NCBI RefSeq assembly: GCF_000284315.1
Contig: NC_017094.1
Location: 589,486-653,485 of the forward strand
Direction of reading: 5' to 3'
Source of the DNA: Leptospirillum ferrooxidans C2-3
GTDB lineage: Bacteria > Nitrospirota > Leptospirillia > Leptospirillales > Leptospirillaceae
DNA: 64,000 bases
Part shown: positions 44,359-53,980 of the stretch, piece by piece
Numbering within the stretch: the stretch's first letter is position 1
How the letters are laid out: each line of letters starts with the position of its first letter
Notes under the pieces: generated by a model
Told to the model about the DNA's origin: nothing
Databases searched by the model: none
Seen by the model: the letters and a program-made list of their open reading frames with translations, nothing else
Made by a program: the position numbers and the translations under genes

Positions 44359-45774
44359 ATGACTTCCAATCCTGAAATGATGGCATCCGGTTTTCCCGGA
44401 GCAACGGTGGATACAGCCCGATTCCTTGAGGGGAAGGGTTTGTTTGAAAAACCGTTCAGGCTCCCGCTTTCAACGATTTCCATTCCCGGTCTTGACCAGA
44501 ACCTTCTTGAAAATATCGGGCAGGCCCTTTTCGAATTCTATCGGGCGCTCGATGCATTATACAGAAAATCATCGGTTGAACCGAGTCTCTCTTTTGTTGC
44601 AGAAATTCTCGACAGGGGCAAACCGAGAGAGCTTGTCGAATTCGCAAGGTCGAAGCGATTCAGGCAGGATCTTCCGGGCATCATCAGGCCGGATCTGCTG
44701 ATAACACCTGCAGGTCCTGTGCTGACGGAGATGGATTCTGTTCCCGGTGGCGTTGGCTTGCTGCATGCCCTTACCCGGTCGATGCGGGATATTGGCGGAA
44801 CGGGCGCATTTGGCGGTACAGACGGAATGCTTTCCGGATTTGCATCGATGATCCGTTCGCAAAGACCGGATCCGTCTCTTGTGATTCTTGTGTCTGATGA
44901 GTCCCATGACTATCGTGCGGAGATGCATTACCTTTCCGATTGTCTTGATGCGGACCACTTCCCGTCAGCGTGCCTTCATCCCAGGGACATCCAGTTTGAT
45001 GGCGAAGGGATTTTTCGGCGGGACTCTTCGGGAAAGATGGTCCGAATCAATATCATATACAGATTCTTTGAACTTTTTGATCTTCCCAATATCCCCAAAA
45101 TCGATATCCTCCAATACTTTGTAAAGGGGGGGAAGCTTAAGGTGACTCCCCCTTTCAAGCCATGGCTTGAAGAGAAGCTGGGCATGGCCCTTTGGCATCA
45201 TCACCGTTTGAGTGATTACTGGAAAGGGGCGATCCGGGACAGTTTGAGGGATATCCTGGATCAGATTATTCCCAAAACATGGCCGCTCGATCCGACTCCC
45301 GTTCCGTCAGGAGCTGCGATTGTCGGTCTGGAGGTGAAAGGACGGAAGCTTCTGGACTTTCAGGCCCTGATCGGGTTAACTCAAAAAGAGAGGGAACTCA
45401 TCATCAAACCCTCGGGGTTTTCCCCGGAGTCTTGGGGGAGCCGGGGCGTGGTGATCGGCCACGACCTGTCGGAGGAAGACTGGAACCGGAGCGTTATGGA
45501 TGCTTTTAATGCCTGGCCGCTGACTCCCCATATATTGCAGCCTTTTGTTCGCACATCGCTGTATGAATTTTCCTGTTTTGATATTGGTACCGATTCTGTC
45601 GAATCGGGATTATACCGGGTTCGTGCCTGCCCCTATTATTTTGTTCGAAGTGAAAAAGCCACTCTCGGTGGTGTTCTGATGACTGCCTGTCCACAGGACA
45701 AGAAGATTATCCATGGCATGTCGGATGCGATTCTTGCTCCTGGTGCACCGGTTCGACTGGAAATGTCTTTATAG
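44359..45774 (+). CDS. Conserved protein resembling ATP-grasp ligases
   Basis: The 471-residue protein lacks membrane segments. The stretch E-M-D-S-V-P-G-G-V-G-L near residue 120 and the C-terminal L-I-I-K-P-S-G-F, S-W-G-S-R-G-V and Q-P-F motifs resemble the circularly permuted ATP-grasp fold of glutathionylspermidine synthase-like ligases, which join a carboxylate to an amine. Substrate is unknown. It is divergent from the ccsA-like gene and 15 bases ahead of kamA on the same strand, so a link to amino acid or polyamine chemistry is possible. Confidence 0.5.
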   Translation: MTSNPEMMASGFPGATVDTARFLEGKGLFEKPFRLPLSTISIPGLDQNLLENIGQALFEFYRALDALYRKSSVEPSLSFVAEILDRGKPRELVEFARSKRFRQDLPGIIRPDLLITPAGPVLTEMDSVPGGVGLLHALTRSMRDIGGTGAFGGTDGMLSGFASMIRSQRPDPSLVILVSDESHDYRAEMHYLSDCLDADHFPSACLHPRDIQFDGEGIFRRDSSGKMVRINIIYRFFELFDLPNIPKIDILQYFVKGGKLKVTPPFKPWLEEKLGMALWHHHRLSDYWKGAIRDSLRDILDQIIPKTWPLDPTPVPSGAAIVGLEVKGRKLLDFQALIGLTQKERELIIKPSGFSPESWGSRGVVIGHDLSEEDWNRSVMDAFNAWPLTPHILQPFVRTSLYEFSCFDIGTDSVESGLYRVRACPYYFVRSEKATLGGVLMTACPQDKKIIHGMSDAILAPGAPVRLEMSL

Positions 45775-45789
45775 CTTTGGAGTTAATAT

Positions 45790-46944
45790 ATGGAAGAATG
45801 GCAAAGGCTTCTTGTTGATGGAATCCGTCGCTCGGACCAGCTTCCCCAGGATTGGCGACTGGCGAAAGAGGGTGTGGAGCAAAAAGATGTTGAGGAGATT
45901 TTTCCTGTCAGGATCAATGCCTATTATCAGTCCCTGATTAAAGATCCGATGGGCCCGATTGGCCGCCAGGTGATTCCTGATCCGGAAGAAATCATGGATA
46001 TGGACAGCCCTCTTGACCCATTGTCCGAGGACGAGGACAGCCCTGTTCCGGCGATTGTTCATCGGTATCCTGACAGGGTTCTTTTTCTTGTGACAAATCA
46101 ATGTCCGATCTACTGCCGTTATTGTACCAGGAAGCGAATGATCGGAACCCCGGAAGGTGTCGTAACCAGAGATGAGGTGGAGGAGGGGATTTCCTATATT
46201 CGCGAACATCAGGAGATCAGGGATATTATCCTGTCAGGCGGGGATCCTCTGATGCTGAAGGACGATTATCTTGAATACATCGTTTCGTCCTTGCGGGAGA
46301 TCCCGCATGTGGAAATCATCCGGATCGGGTCTCGTGTTCCCTCCTCCCTTCCCCAAAGAGTGACACCTGCCCTGGTTTCAATGCTTCGAAAGTATCATCC
46401 TGTCTATATGAACCTTCATTTCAATCATCCTGATGAAATTACCCCTGAAACGTCACTGGCCTGCAATATGTTGGCAGACGCGGGGATCCCTCTGGGCTGC
46501 CAGACAGTGTTGATGAAAGGTGTCAATGATGATCCGGCCGTGCTGAAAAAGCTGTTTCAAAAGCTTCTGACCATCAGGGTCAAACCCTATTATCTCTACC
46601 AGGCCGATTTGACCAGGGGGGCCAATCATTTCAGGACTCCAGTCTCGACCGGTCTTTCGATCATGAGGGAAATTCAGGGACACACTTCGGGAATGGCTGT
46701 TCCCCATTATGTGATCGATGCTCCAGGCGGAGGCGGAAAAATTCCGGTTCTTCCATCCGATTACATGATTTCCATGGGGGATGGCGATGTTGTCCTGAAA
46801 AATTATGAAGGGAAGATCTTTACCTACCCGGATCCGTCAACGGGTGGGGAAACAATGGAAAAAGCCTCTTCCGACGGGAATGACACTTACCGGGAAACAC
46901 ATCCTCAGACCATGCATCCGGGAATGATCGATGAAGCCCGGTGA
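45790..46944 (+). CDS. kamA: KamA-family radical SAM aminomutase
   Basis: The 384-residue protein has the radical SAM triad C-P-I-Y-C-R-Y-C near residue 98-105, S-G-G-D-P-L, and the PLP Lys region near V-P-H-Y-V-I-D. It belongs to the lysine 2,3-aminomutase family. Length is nearer lysine 2,3-aminomutase than EpmB (about 342), and the C-terminal extension after residue 355 is polar. It makes beta-lysine or modifies a related substrate; beta-lysine could act in osmotic protection or in EF-P modification, neither decided here. Confidence 0.88.
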   Translation: MEEWQRLLVDGIRRSDQLPQDWRLAKEGVEQKDVEEIFPVRINAYYQSLIKDPMGPIGRQVIPDPEEIMDMDSPLDPLSEDEDSPVPAIVHRYPDRVLFLVTNQCPIYCRYCTRKRMIGTPEGVVTRDEVEEGISYIREHQEIRDIILSGGDPLMLKDDYLEYIVSSLREIPHVEIIRIGSRVPSSLPQRVTPALVSMLRKYHPVYMNLHFNHPDEITPETSLACNMLADAGIPLGCQTVLMKGVNDDPAVLKKLFQKLLTIRVKPYYLYQADLTRGANHFRTPVSTGLSIMREIQGHTSGMAVPHYVIDAPGGGGKIPVLPSDYMISMGDGDVVLKNYEGKIFTYPDPSTGGETMEKASSDGNDTYRETHPQTMHPGMIDEAR

Positions 46945-47710
46945 AAAGATGAGTGACCCCTCTCCTGAAGGGGGGGGGTCTCCTTCTCGCCCGGATCATT
47001 CTTTTCCTCCGGAAGAGAAAAGGGGGGTCTATCATGCCATTTATACACGGCGTGATATCCGGAAAGAGTTTCTTCCCGACCCGATTCCGGAGGAAACACT
47101 GGTTCGATTGCTCAGGGCCGCTCATCATGCCCCTTCGGTCGGCTTCATGCAGCCGTGGAATTTTATATTGGTGGAAGATCGCAACATACGGATGCAGCTG
47201 AAACATGCCGTGGACAAAGAGAGACAATCCGCCGCCGTTATTTTTGAATCCCCCAGGGCGGAAAAGTTTTTGTCATTGAAAGTGGAAGCTATCCTTGAAG
47301 CTCCCCTGGTGATCGCCGTGACAATCGATCCCTCAAGGGAAGGGCCCCACGTTTTGGGAAGGCTGTCGGATGCCGATACGGACCTTTATAGTGCATCTTG
47401 CGGAATCATGAACATGTGGCTTGCGGCAAGGGCAGAGGGGATCGGGATGGGGTGGGTGACCATTTTCCGAAAAGGGGATGTCCAGTCCATTCTTGGCCTC
47501 CCGTTTCATATCAGGCCGATCGGTCTTTTGTGTCTGGGATACGTCTCAATCTTCCCCAACCGTCCCATGCTGGAAACGGAGGACTGGGCCTATCGGCAGA
47601 AACTTTCGGATCTGGTTTTCCTGGACCGGTGGAATGGTCAGGAAGGAGAGTTGCTGGAAAAGCTGAGGGAAGATCTTGATCGATCGGAGGATTTTTTTTG
47701 GGAACATTGA
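46931..47710 (+). CDS. bluB: 5,6-dimethylbenzimidazole synthase BluB
   Basis: The 259-residue protein has the BluB fold of the nitroreductase family: R-R-D-I-R-K-E-F, A-A-H-H-A-P-S-V-G-F-M-Q-P-W-N-F, and D-L-Y-S-A-S-C-G near 155. It splits FMNH2 with oxygen to make the lower ligand of vitamin B12. The N-terminal ~30 residues are a Pro/Ser-rich extension. It starts inside the end of kamA (14-base overlap). No other cobalamin gene apart from cobA is nearby. Confidence 0.88.
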   Translation: MKPGEKMSDPSPEGGGSPSRPDHSFPPEEKRGVYHAIYTRRDIRKEFLPDPIPEETLVRLLRAAHHAPSVGFMQPWNFILVEDRNIRMQLKHAVDKERQSAAVIFESPRAEKFLSLKVEAILEAPLVIAVTIDPSREGPHVLGRLSDADTDLYSASCGIMNMWLAARAEGIGMGWVTIFRKGDVQSILGLPFHIRPIGLLCLGYVSIFPNRPMLETEDWAYRQKLSDLVFLDRWNGQEGELLEKLREDLDRSEDFFWEH

Positions 47711-48765
47711 GTGATAGGGAAATCCTTGGGCTTGTAGCAGAAGGTCATATTCGTTCAAGACGCTATAAGAAGTTCGAAGTTCAGCCGGCCTCCCTGGATT
47801 TGCGGCTGGGATCCATCGCCTATCGGGTCCGGAGCAGTTTTCTTCCTCAGGGAGAGAGTGTTCAAACGTTACTTCCAGAGATGACTCTCTATCAGATCGA
47901 CCTGAATTCCCATCCTTATATTGAACCCGGGGCGATTTATATCATTCCCCTCGATGAATCTCTTTCCCTCCCAGCCACTGTGGGGGGGAAAGCAAATCCG
48001 AAAAGTTCAACTGGCAGGATTGATGTCTTTACGCGTGTCCTGACAGAGAATGGACACCGTTTCGACGATGTCCCATATGGTTACAACGGGCCACTTTATC
48101 TTGAGCTTTTTTCCCGTTCATTCCCTTTGAGAATATCTTCCGGGCTTTGTCTTTCCCAGTTAAGGCTTTTTTCATCAAGGGAGATTTTGTCGGACGAGGA
48201 TCTTTTGCTGCTCCACAAAAAATATTCGCTTTATTCGGATGAGGCGGAAGGGGGATTGCAGGATGGTCTGGTTCTTGGTGTCGATCTTTCGGAAGGGGAT
48301 GTGGTTGGCTATCGGGCCCGAAAAAATTCCGGAATACTCGACCTTTCCTCTCTGACGCCCCTTTCGCCCGAGGCATTTTGGGAGCCCATCAAAACGCCTT
48401 CAGGGGGAGCGCTGATTCTGGAACCGGAAGAGTTTTATTTGTTTGCATCACGCTCCAGATTGAAAATCCCTAAAAACTTTGCGGCCGAGATGCTGGAGTT
48501 CGACGCCCAGTCAGGAGAGCTCCGAACGCATTATGCAGGTTTTTTTGACCCTGGTTTTGGTTTTTCGGAAGAAGGGGCTAAAGCTGTCCTGGAAGTGAGA
48601 CCCCATGATGTTCCCTTCAGGATTGTTGACGGGCAAAGGATTTTCCGGTTGCGTTATGAGCGGATGAATTGCCCTCCTGATAAGATCTATGGGCAGGATA
48701 TCGGTTCCAACTATAGTGCCCAAGGATTGAAATTGAGCAAATATTTTAGTGATTTCAGCTTCTGA
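47698..48765 (+). CDS. dcd: 2'-deoxycytidine 5'-triphosphate deaminase, long form
   Basis: The TTG at 47698 is chosen because a GGAGG site lies seven bases before it; the frame overlaps the bluB end by 13 bases. The 355-residue protein has the two-domain layout of the long bacterial dCTP deaminases. The first half has Q-P-A-S-L-D-L-R-L-G and G-G-K-A-N-P-K-S-S-T-G-R, and the second has a related domain ending R-L-R-Y-E-R-M. It supplies dUTP for thymidylate synthesis. Confidence 0.9.
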   Translation: MGTLSDREILGLVAEGHIRSRRYKKFEVQPASLDLRLGSIAYRVRSSFLPQGESVQTLLPEMTLYQIDLNSHPYIEPGAIYIIPLDESLSLPATVGGKANPKSSTGRIDVFTRVLTENGHRFDDVPYGYNGPLYLELFSRSFPLRISSGLCLSQLRLFSSREILSDEDLLLLHKKYSLYSDEAEGGLQDGLVLGVDLSEGDVVGYRARKNSGILDLSSLTPLSPEAFWEPIKTPSGGALILEPEEFYLFASRSRLKIPKNFAAEMLEFDAQSGELRTHYAGFFDPGFGFSEEGAKAVLEVRPHDVPFRIVDGQRIFRLRYERMNCPPDKIYGQDIGSNYSAQGLKLSKYFSDFSF

Positions 48766-48814
48766 AAAACGTTCCCGGCAATTTTTTTTGCGCCCATCTA
48801 TTTGCACCGATCGA

Positions 48815-48844
48815 TTGACTTGGTGTTTGAATGACTCTTAGACT
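48815..48844 (+). promoter_or_regulatory. Possible sigma-70 promoter for the proteasome operon
   Basis: TTGACT at 48815-48820 and TAGACT at 48839-48844 are 18 bases apart, about 60 bases before the mpa start. The -35 is near consensus and the -10 matches four of six. It is the best candidate in the 137-base gap 48766-48902. Confidence 0.45.
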
Positions 48845-48902
48845 AAAACAGCATGGTTCCAGATCCCCCTTTTTCCCCCGCTGACATAAGGAGTCCTCCC
48901 CG

Positions 48903-50651
48903 ATGAGTGATCATGGTTCACTATCTCCCCCCGAGCATCAGATCCCGTCTGATCATTCCGGCCCGCATGAGTTTTCGGGAAACGCTGAGAAAGACCGTAT
49001 GGAAACTCTCTTCAGGTCCATGATTGATGCTGTTGACCGGATTGGAAAGAAACTCGATGACCAGGATGGTGTCCGAAAGGATCTGTTTGGTTTCAAGAAA
49101 AACCTTTACGAAGCTGAAGTCGAGTGGGGACGCCTTCTTTCCGAACAGGAAAAGATGAATGAAGTGATTGAAAAGGTTACAAGCCCAGCCTTCAGGATCG
49201 GGACGCTGATCGAAGTCATGGAGGATGGCTTTGTCTGGGTGTCGGTCGGCGGAGGTGACTATCATGCCGCCCTTGACCCAAGGATTGATCCTTCTTCCTG
49301 TCATCCCGGGATGAGGGTTCGCCTGAATGAGGCCATGTCCCTGGTGGGGGTTCTGGACGCAGACATGCATGGACCGGTAACAAGAGTCGAAAAGATCTTG
49401 CCGGATGGCCGTCTTGAAATCGGTCAGGACCGTTCAATGGGGACAGGAATGGGTTCGATGGTTTTGGGGAGAGGGGAGAAGCTTCTGAAGGAGACTGTCG
49501 CCCCGGGCGATTCGGTTCGTCTCGATCCATCCTCAAGGCTGGCTCTTGAAAAAGTCTCTTCTCAGGACAGCCCTTATCTGATCAAAGAGGTTGCTGACGT
49601 TTCCTGGTCAGATGTGGGTGGTCAGAAAGAGGCCCTCCTGGAAATCCAGAAGGCGATCCTGAATCCGGTCCTGCATCCCGACCTTTTTCAAAAATATCAC
49701 TTCAAGTCTCCAAAGGGATTTCTGCTCTATGGCCCTCCGGGATGCGGAAAGACCCTGATCGGAAAGGCAACGGCCAATTATATTGCCGGGGAGATGTCCA
49801 AGAAAGAAGGCAGGGAGATCAAGGGAACCTTCTTTCATGTGAAGGGACCGGAGATCTTCAATATGTGGCTTGGGGAATCGGAGCGTATTGTCAGGGAGCT
49901 TTTTGCCCAGGGAAGGGAGTCCCGTTCAAGAGGAGAGTTTCCGGTCCTTTTTATCGATGAGGCGGAAGCGATTCTGGGGACCAGGAAGTCTTCGAGGGCT
50001 TTCAATATTCACAATACGATCGTTCCAATGTTTTGCGCCGAAATGGATGGATTGGCATCCCAAGCCGGATTCATGGTGATTCTCGCGACGAATCGACCCG
50101 AAATCATTGACCCTGCAATCCTTCGTCCTGGCCGGATTGATCGAAAAATCCGTGTTCTTCGTCCGGACAGGGATGCGGCATTCGAGATCCTGTCTCTTGC
50201 GATTCCACCTTCGATTCCAACAGCGAATGATTTGAAAGTCCTTGATGAAGCGGAACGCGAGCGGATGCTTTCCGCTTTTCTTGACCGAGTGTATGCGCAA
50301 AGTCAGGAAAATGCTGTCATGGACCTCTTCTTCCGTTCGGGACGGAGAGAAACCCTTTACAGAAAATCATTCTTGTCGGGCGCCATCCTTGTTTCTGTTT
50401 TTGACAGGGCGAAAGAGAAAGCCCTTTTGCGCGAGCTTTCAAGTTCCGAAGAGGTCGCCGGGATTCGGGAAGAAGATCTTTGGGATGCGATCACTAAGGA
50501 ATTTGAGGAAGGGGATATTTTGCCGGATTCGGATGTTGCAAGGGATTGGTTGAATCTTCTGGATCTTCCGTCAAGGGATGTGGTGGATATCCGGAGAATC
50601 CACCCCGGAGAGAAAGAGCGTTCCTTCCTTGCGCGCAGACAGATCGAATGA
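48903..50651 (+). CDS. mpa: Mpa/ARC proteasomal AAA ATPase
   Basis: The 582-residue protein has an N-terminal coiled coil (about 30-100), OB-fold domains (~100-230) with V-S-V-G-G-G-D-Y, and one AAA domain with G-P-P-G-C-G-K-T at 277-284, V-L-F-I-D-E-A-E and A-T-N-R-P-E. In actinobacteria it unfolds tagged proteins and feeds them to the 20S proteasome, and ends in an aromatic docking motif. Here the protein ends R-R-Q-I-E, so docking must differ or be indirect. The stop overlaps dop (ATGA). Confidence 0.93.
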   Translation: MSDHGSLSPPEHQIPSDHSGPHEFSGNAEKDRMETLFRSMIDAVDRIGKKLDDQDGVRKDLFGFKKNLYEAEVEWGRLLSEQEKMNEVIEKVTSPAFRIGTLIEVMEDGFVWVSVGGGDYHAALDPRIDPSSCHPGMRVRLNEAMSLVGVLDADMHGPVTRVEKILPDGRLEIGQDRSMGTGMGSMVLGRGEKLLKETVAPGDSVRLDPSSRLALEKVSSQDSPYLIKEVADVSWSDVGGQKEALLEIQKAILNPVLHPDLFQKYHFKSPKGFLLYGPPGCGKTLIGKATANYIAGEMSKKEGREIKGTFFHVKGPEIFNMWLGESERIVRELFAQGRESRSRGEFPVLFIDEAEAILGTRKSSRAFNIHNTIVPMFCAEMDGLASQAGFMVILATNRPEIIDPAILRPGRIDRKIRVLRPDRDAAFEILSLAIPPSIPTANDLKVLDEAERERMLSAFLDRVYAQSQENAVMDLFFRSGRRETLYRKSFLSGAILVSVFDRAKEKALLRELSSSEEVAGIREEDLWDAITKEFEEGDILPDSDVARDWLNLLDLPSRDVVDIRRIHPGEKERSFLARRQIE

Positions 50652-52186
50652 TGGACTTTTTCTTTCCTGTTATTGCCGGAATCGAGACAGAATACGGAAT
50701 TGTCCGAAGCGATACCGAAAGCTCGGATCCTGTGATTGAGTCAATGGAGTTGATCCGTTCTTACAAGGGTAGCGAGCCTCTGAAGTGGAACTACTCCGAG
50801 GAAGACCCCTCAATGGATGCTCGCGGTTTTCATGCGGAGGGGTTGGCGCAGGATCGTGAAGAGGAGGAGTTTACCCGATCGGATCACCAACGATTCTTCT
50901 CGTTCAGGGAGATGAAAAGCGACCGGATCCTGCCCAATGGGGCCCGTTTTTATAACGACCACACCCATCCGGAGTATTCGACGCCTGAATGTCATGGTCT
51001 TTTTGATCTCCTGGCGCAGGATCGGGCAGGGATTCTGGTTATGAGAATGGCGAAGAAGAACCGGGAGGAGCAACTGGCTCCTGATGGACGGATTGCTCTC
51101 TACCGGAATAATACGGACTATCACGGACATAGTTATGGGTGTCACGAAAATTATCTTCTTCCCAGGGAAATTCCCTTTGAAAGGATTGTTTCCCACCTTC
51201 TGCCGTTTCTGGTCGCGAGGACCATTCTGGTGGGTGCGGGGAAGTATTCGACCGAGTCTTCCGAGCGTTCTGGCGAGGTCCGCTATCAGATCTCTCAGCG
51301 GGCCGATTTCATGGAAGCCTTGATCGGTGTCGATACGATGCATAATCGCCCTCTTGTCAACAGTCGAGATGAACCCCACGCAAGAACATCTTCATACCGG
51401 AGGCTCCATCTGATTGTTGGAGATGCCAATATGTCCGAATGGCAGACGGCCATGAAAGTCGGCATGACAAGGCTTGTTCTTGGTTTGCTTCTCCGGGATA
51501 TCTCCGTTTCCGGCGTTGCCATGGAGAACCCGTTGCTTGCCATCAGGGAGATTTCGAGGAGCCTTTATGATCAAAAGCCTGTTTCGATGGAAAATGGGAC
51601 AGATATGACCGCATTGGAGATTCTCGAGTCCTATATGCATGTTTGTCAGGGGTTCTCTCATAATGACAAGGAAAGCTCATGGGTCCTGGGGGAGTGGTCC
51701 ACCGCGCTGGAGGATTTTCGGAAAGATCCATCCCTCTTGTCGGACAGGGTGGACTGGATTGCCAAAAAGGAGCTCTTTGATTCCTTCAGGCAGGAACAGT
51801 CGTTGGCTTCGGATGATCCATGGTTGCAAAGTCTGGATCTGGCCTATCACGATCTGGACCCGGAGAATGGGCTTTTCTGGGAGATGGAGTCATCTGGTGC
51901 GATGCGTCGTCTGACACGTGAGGAAGACGTATTGAGAGCCATCGATGGCCCTCCGAGTCAAGGTCGGCCCAGAATCAGAAGCGCTATCCTTTCTCTTTTT
52001 GGCGACAGGATTTCAGAGGCTGGATGGGAAAGGATCCGTTTCAAGGATGGATCGCTTGTCGATCTTCCTCTTTTTCTCAAGGAAACACCCGAAGATATGA
52101 ATTTGCTTGAAAAAAAGGTGAGGAGTCTGAAGCACCCGGGAGATCTGGCCTCTCTTTTTATAGAGAAGCCTTTCTCTCGCTCGTAA
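50648..52186 (+). CDS. dop: Dop-type enzyme of the tagging system (depupylase/deamidase)
   Basis: The start at 50648 overlaps the mpa stop; an ORF from 50546 runs through mpa. The 512-residue protein has the carboxylate-amine ligase fold shared by Dop and PafA: G-I-E-T-E-Y-G-I near residue 11-18, H-T-H-P-E-Y-S-T near 103-110, then S-Y-G-C-H-E-N-Y and R-D-E-P-H-A. Dop removes the tag from substrates and deamidates a C-terminal Gln to Glu. The tag encoded next ends in Gln, so a deamidase would be needed. Assignment as Dop, not PafA, rests on the conserved gene order. Confidence 0.88.
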   Translation: MMDFFFPVIAGIETEYGIVRSDTESSDPVIESMELIRSYKGSEPLKWNYSEEDPSMDARGFHAEGLAQDREEEEFTRSDHQRFFSFREMKSDRILPNGARFYNDHTHPEYSTPECHGLFDLLAQDRAGILVMRMAKKNREEQLAPDGRIALYRNNTDYHGHSYGCHENYLLPREIPFERIVSHLLPFLVARTILVGAGKYSTESSERSGEVRYQISQRADFMEALIGVDTMHNRPLVNSRDEPHARTSSYRRLHLIVGDANMSEWQTAMKVGMTRLVLGLLLRDISVSGVAMENPLLAIREISRSLYDQKPVSMENGTDMTALEILESYMHVCQGFSHNDKESSWVLGEWSTALEDFRKDPSLLSDRVDWIAKKELFDSFRQEQSLASDDPWLQSLDLAYHDLDPENGLFWEMESSGAMRRLTREEDVLRAIDGPPSQGRPRIRSAILSLFGDRISEAGWERIRFKDGSLVDLPLFLKETPEDMNLLEKKVRSLKHPGDLASLFIEKPFSRS

Positions 52187-52213
52187 CATTTGACCATATA
52201 AGGAGGGTCCAAG

Positions 52214-52429
52214 ATGCTTACCGGAAAAAACTCATCAGGTTCATTCATCATCGCCTTTCCTGATCAACCTGTTTCACCAGCCTCCCCGGGAAAGAGAGAG
52301 CATAAACAAGAGGCTCCCATCCCCAAAAAACCGGATGGTGGACGTGATGGAGTTGACCGCTTGCGGGAAAGAATGAAAAAAGTCGACCCCAATCAATCGG
52401 AGCGATACCGGCAAAGGACTGGCCAATGA
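52214..52429 (+). CDS. ubact: UBact, ubiquitin-like modifier
   Basis: This 71-residue protein ends in ...R-Y-R-Q-R-T-G-Q, with D-R-L-R-E-R-M-K-K-V-D-P-N before it. This matches the C-terminus I know for UBact, the Pup-like modifier of Nitrospirota and some other Gram-negative phyla. The first half is disordered, Pro/Ser-rich and highly charged. An AGGAGGG site lies before the ATG. The C-terminal Gln would be deamidated by Dop and then joined to Lys side chains by PafA. The stop overlaps prcB (ATGA). Confidence 0.9.
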   Translation: MLTGKNSSGSFIIAFPDQPVSPASPGKREHKQEAPIPKKPDGGRDGVDRLRERMKKVDPNQSERYRQRTGQ

Positions 52430-53229
52430 AAAGAATCGAACCTCTCAACGGACCATCCGGCTCCTTCCTGGAGCTTTTGAACCACCAGTCTGGCGCGTAT
52501 TCACCCTCTCATGCGGGAGAAGTGTCCGCCGGAAAATTCCAGGAGATTCAAGCGACAACGATTCTGGCCTTTCACTTTTCGGAGGGTGTTCTTGTCGCAG
52601 GCGATCGGCGGGCAACCGCCGGCAATAGGATCATGGCCAACCGGGTAGAGAAGGTGATCGAGATTGACGGCCGTTCTGTTCTGGCCATTTCTGGATCACC
52701 CGCCCAGGCAATTGAGATGGCAAGGGTTCTGGATCACTCCTTCCGCTATTATCGCCGAACACAGCTTGAGGAGATGTCTCTTGAAGGACGGTTGCGGCTT
52801 CTTGCCCAGCTTCTGAAGGAGAATCTTCCTATGGCCATGAATGGAGTCGGCGGGGTTGTTCCTTTGTTTATAACCTTTGACCCCGAGTCCAATGAACCGC
52901 GGATCTATTTTTACGACATCCTTGGTGCCCATTTTGAGGGAACCCCTTTTGCGGTAGGTGGGTCAGGGTCTCTTGAAGTTCAGGGCATTCTCAGATTTCT
53001 TGATCGCTGGGGGCCATCGGGAGGGCTTTCCTCCATTTCAAAAAAAGATGCAATTGTTCTCAGTCTGAGACTTCTGGAAACGGCATCCTACTTTGATTCG
53101 GCAACAGGAGGCATTCAGGCTGGTGACAGGATCTATCCTGTCATAAAACTGGTATCCGGAAAAGGAGTCGAAACGGTGGGGGAAGACCTTCTGAAAGAGA
53201 TGATGGAAACGGAGGTTCGGGGTGTTTGA
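52426..53229 (+). CDS. prcB: Proteasome subunit beta PrcB
   Basis: The 267-residue protein has a propeptide of about 43 residues before the catalytic Thr44 (I-Q-A-T-T-I-L-A-F, so cut after Ala and not the usual Gly). It then has G-D-R-R-A-T and the S-G-S-P and G-S-G loops of proteasome beta subunits. Thr44 becomes the nucleophile after self-cleavage. Start overlaps ubact by four bases; stop overlaps prcA by eight. Confidence 0.95.
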   Translation: MKRIEPLNGPSGSFLELLNHQSGAYSPSHAGEVSAGKFQEIQATTILAFHFSEGVLVAGDRRATAGNRIMANRVEKVIEIDGRSVLAISGSPAQAIEMARVLDHSFRYYRRTQLEEMSLEGRLRLLAQLLKENLPMAMNGVGGVVPLFITFDPESNEPRIYFYDILGAHFEGTPFAVGGSGSLEVQGILRFLDRWGPSGGLSSISKKDAIVLSLRLLETASYFDSATGGIQAGDRIYPVIKLVSGKGVETVGEDLLKEMMETEVRGV

Positions 53230-53953
53230 TGAACCTTATCGTTGGGTCGATGCGATCAATCAGCGCAGGGACTATATTGAAGAGCAGCTGAAGCGTTCCT
53301 CTCCGGTTGTCGCTGTATCTGTAAAGGAAGGGATCTTGATGGTGTCCTTTTTTCGCAGGACCTCGAAGATTTTTGAGATTTATGACCGGATGGCAATGGG
53401 GGCCATAGGACATCCTGCGGATATCGAGTTGATCAGAATGGCGGCCATCAATGCGTCCCATGTTGAAGGGTTCACCCGGTCCTCAAAAGATGTATCGATT
53501 CGAAGGCTAACAATGTTTACTCTTTCTCCCAAACTGAAATCCGCATTTGAAGATGTCATGTCATCTCCAATGATTTACAGGGGGATTTTTGTGCAAGTGG
53601 GAGGGACTCCGAAAGAGGATCTGTTCCTTGATCTGGATTTCGGTGGACAGGTTCAGCCCAGTAAGGGTTCTGCGGCCATTTCACACGAGGAAGATGTCTC
53701 GGAACGCATTCGAAAACTTCTTCCGACGGAAACTCTTACGAAGAAAGAGGCTCTCCCTTTATTGATTCATGCCTGTATTGCCGGAAGCCCGGATTTTGAA
53801 GATATGGGACTTGATTCTGATGGGAATATCGTTGATGAGGATCTCTATAAGAGAAAAAAAGAATCGTTCTTCTCTGAAAGGGAGCCTGATATCCATCTTC
53901 TGGATCGTAAAACCGGGTTATTGGAGCGAATGTTATTGCCTGAAGACAAATAA
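53222..53953 (+). CDS. prcA: Proteasome subunit alpha PrcA
   Basis: A GTG start with a GGAGG site opens inside the end of prcB. The 243-residue protein follows the alpha-subunit plan: short N-terminus (Y-R-W-V-D-A-I-N-Q-R), V-V-A-V-S-V-K-E-G, the G-A-I-G-H-P-A-D-I-E loop, and a charged C-terminal tail. It forms the outer gate rings of the 20S core. There is no active-site Thr, as expected. Confidence 0.93.
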   Translation: MFDEPYRWVDAINQRRDYIEEQLKRSSPVVAVSVKEGILMVSFFRRTSKIFEIYDRMAMGAIGHPADIELIRMAAINASHVEGFTRSSKDVSIRRLTMFTLSPKLKSAFEDVMSSPMIYRGIFVQVGGTPKEDLFLDLDFGGQVQPSKGSAAISHEEDVSERIRKLLPTETLTKKEALPLLIHACIAGSPDFEDMGLDSDGNIVDEDLYKRKKESFFSEREPDIHLLDRKTGLLERMLLPEDK

Positions 53954-53980
53954 TGTGTTCTCCGGAAGGAGGGGTTGCCA

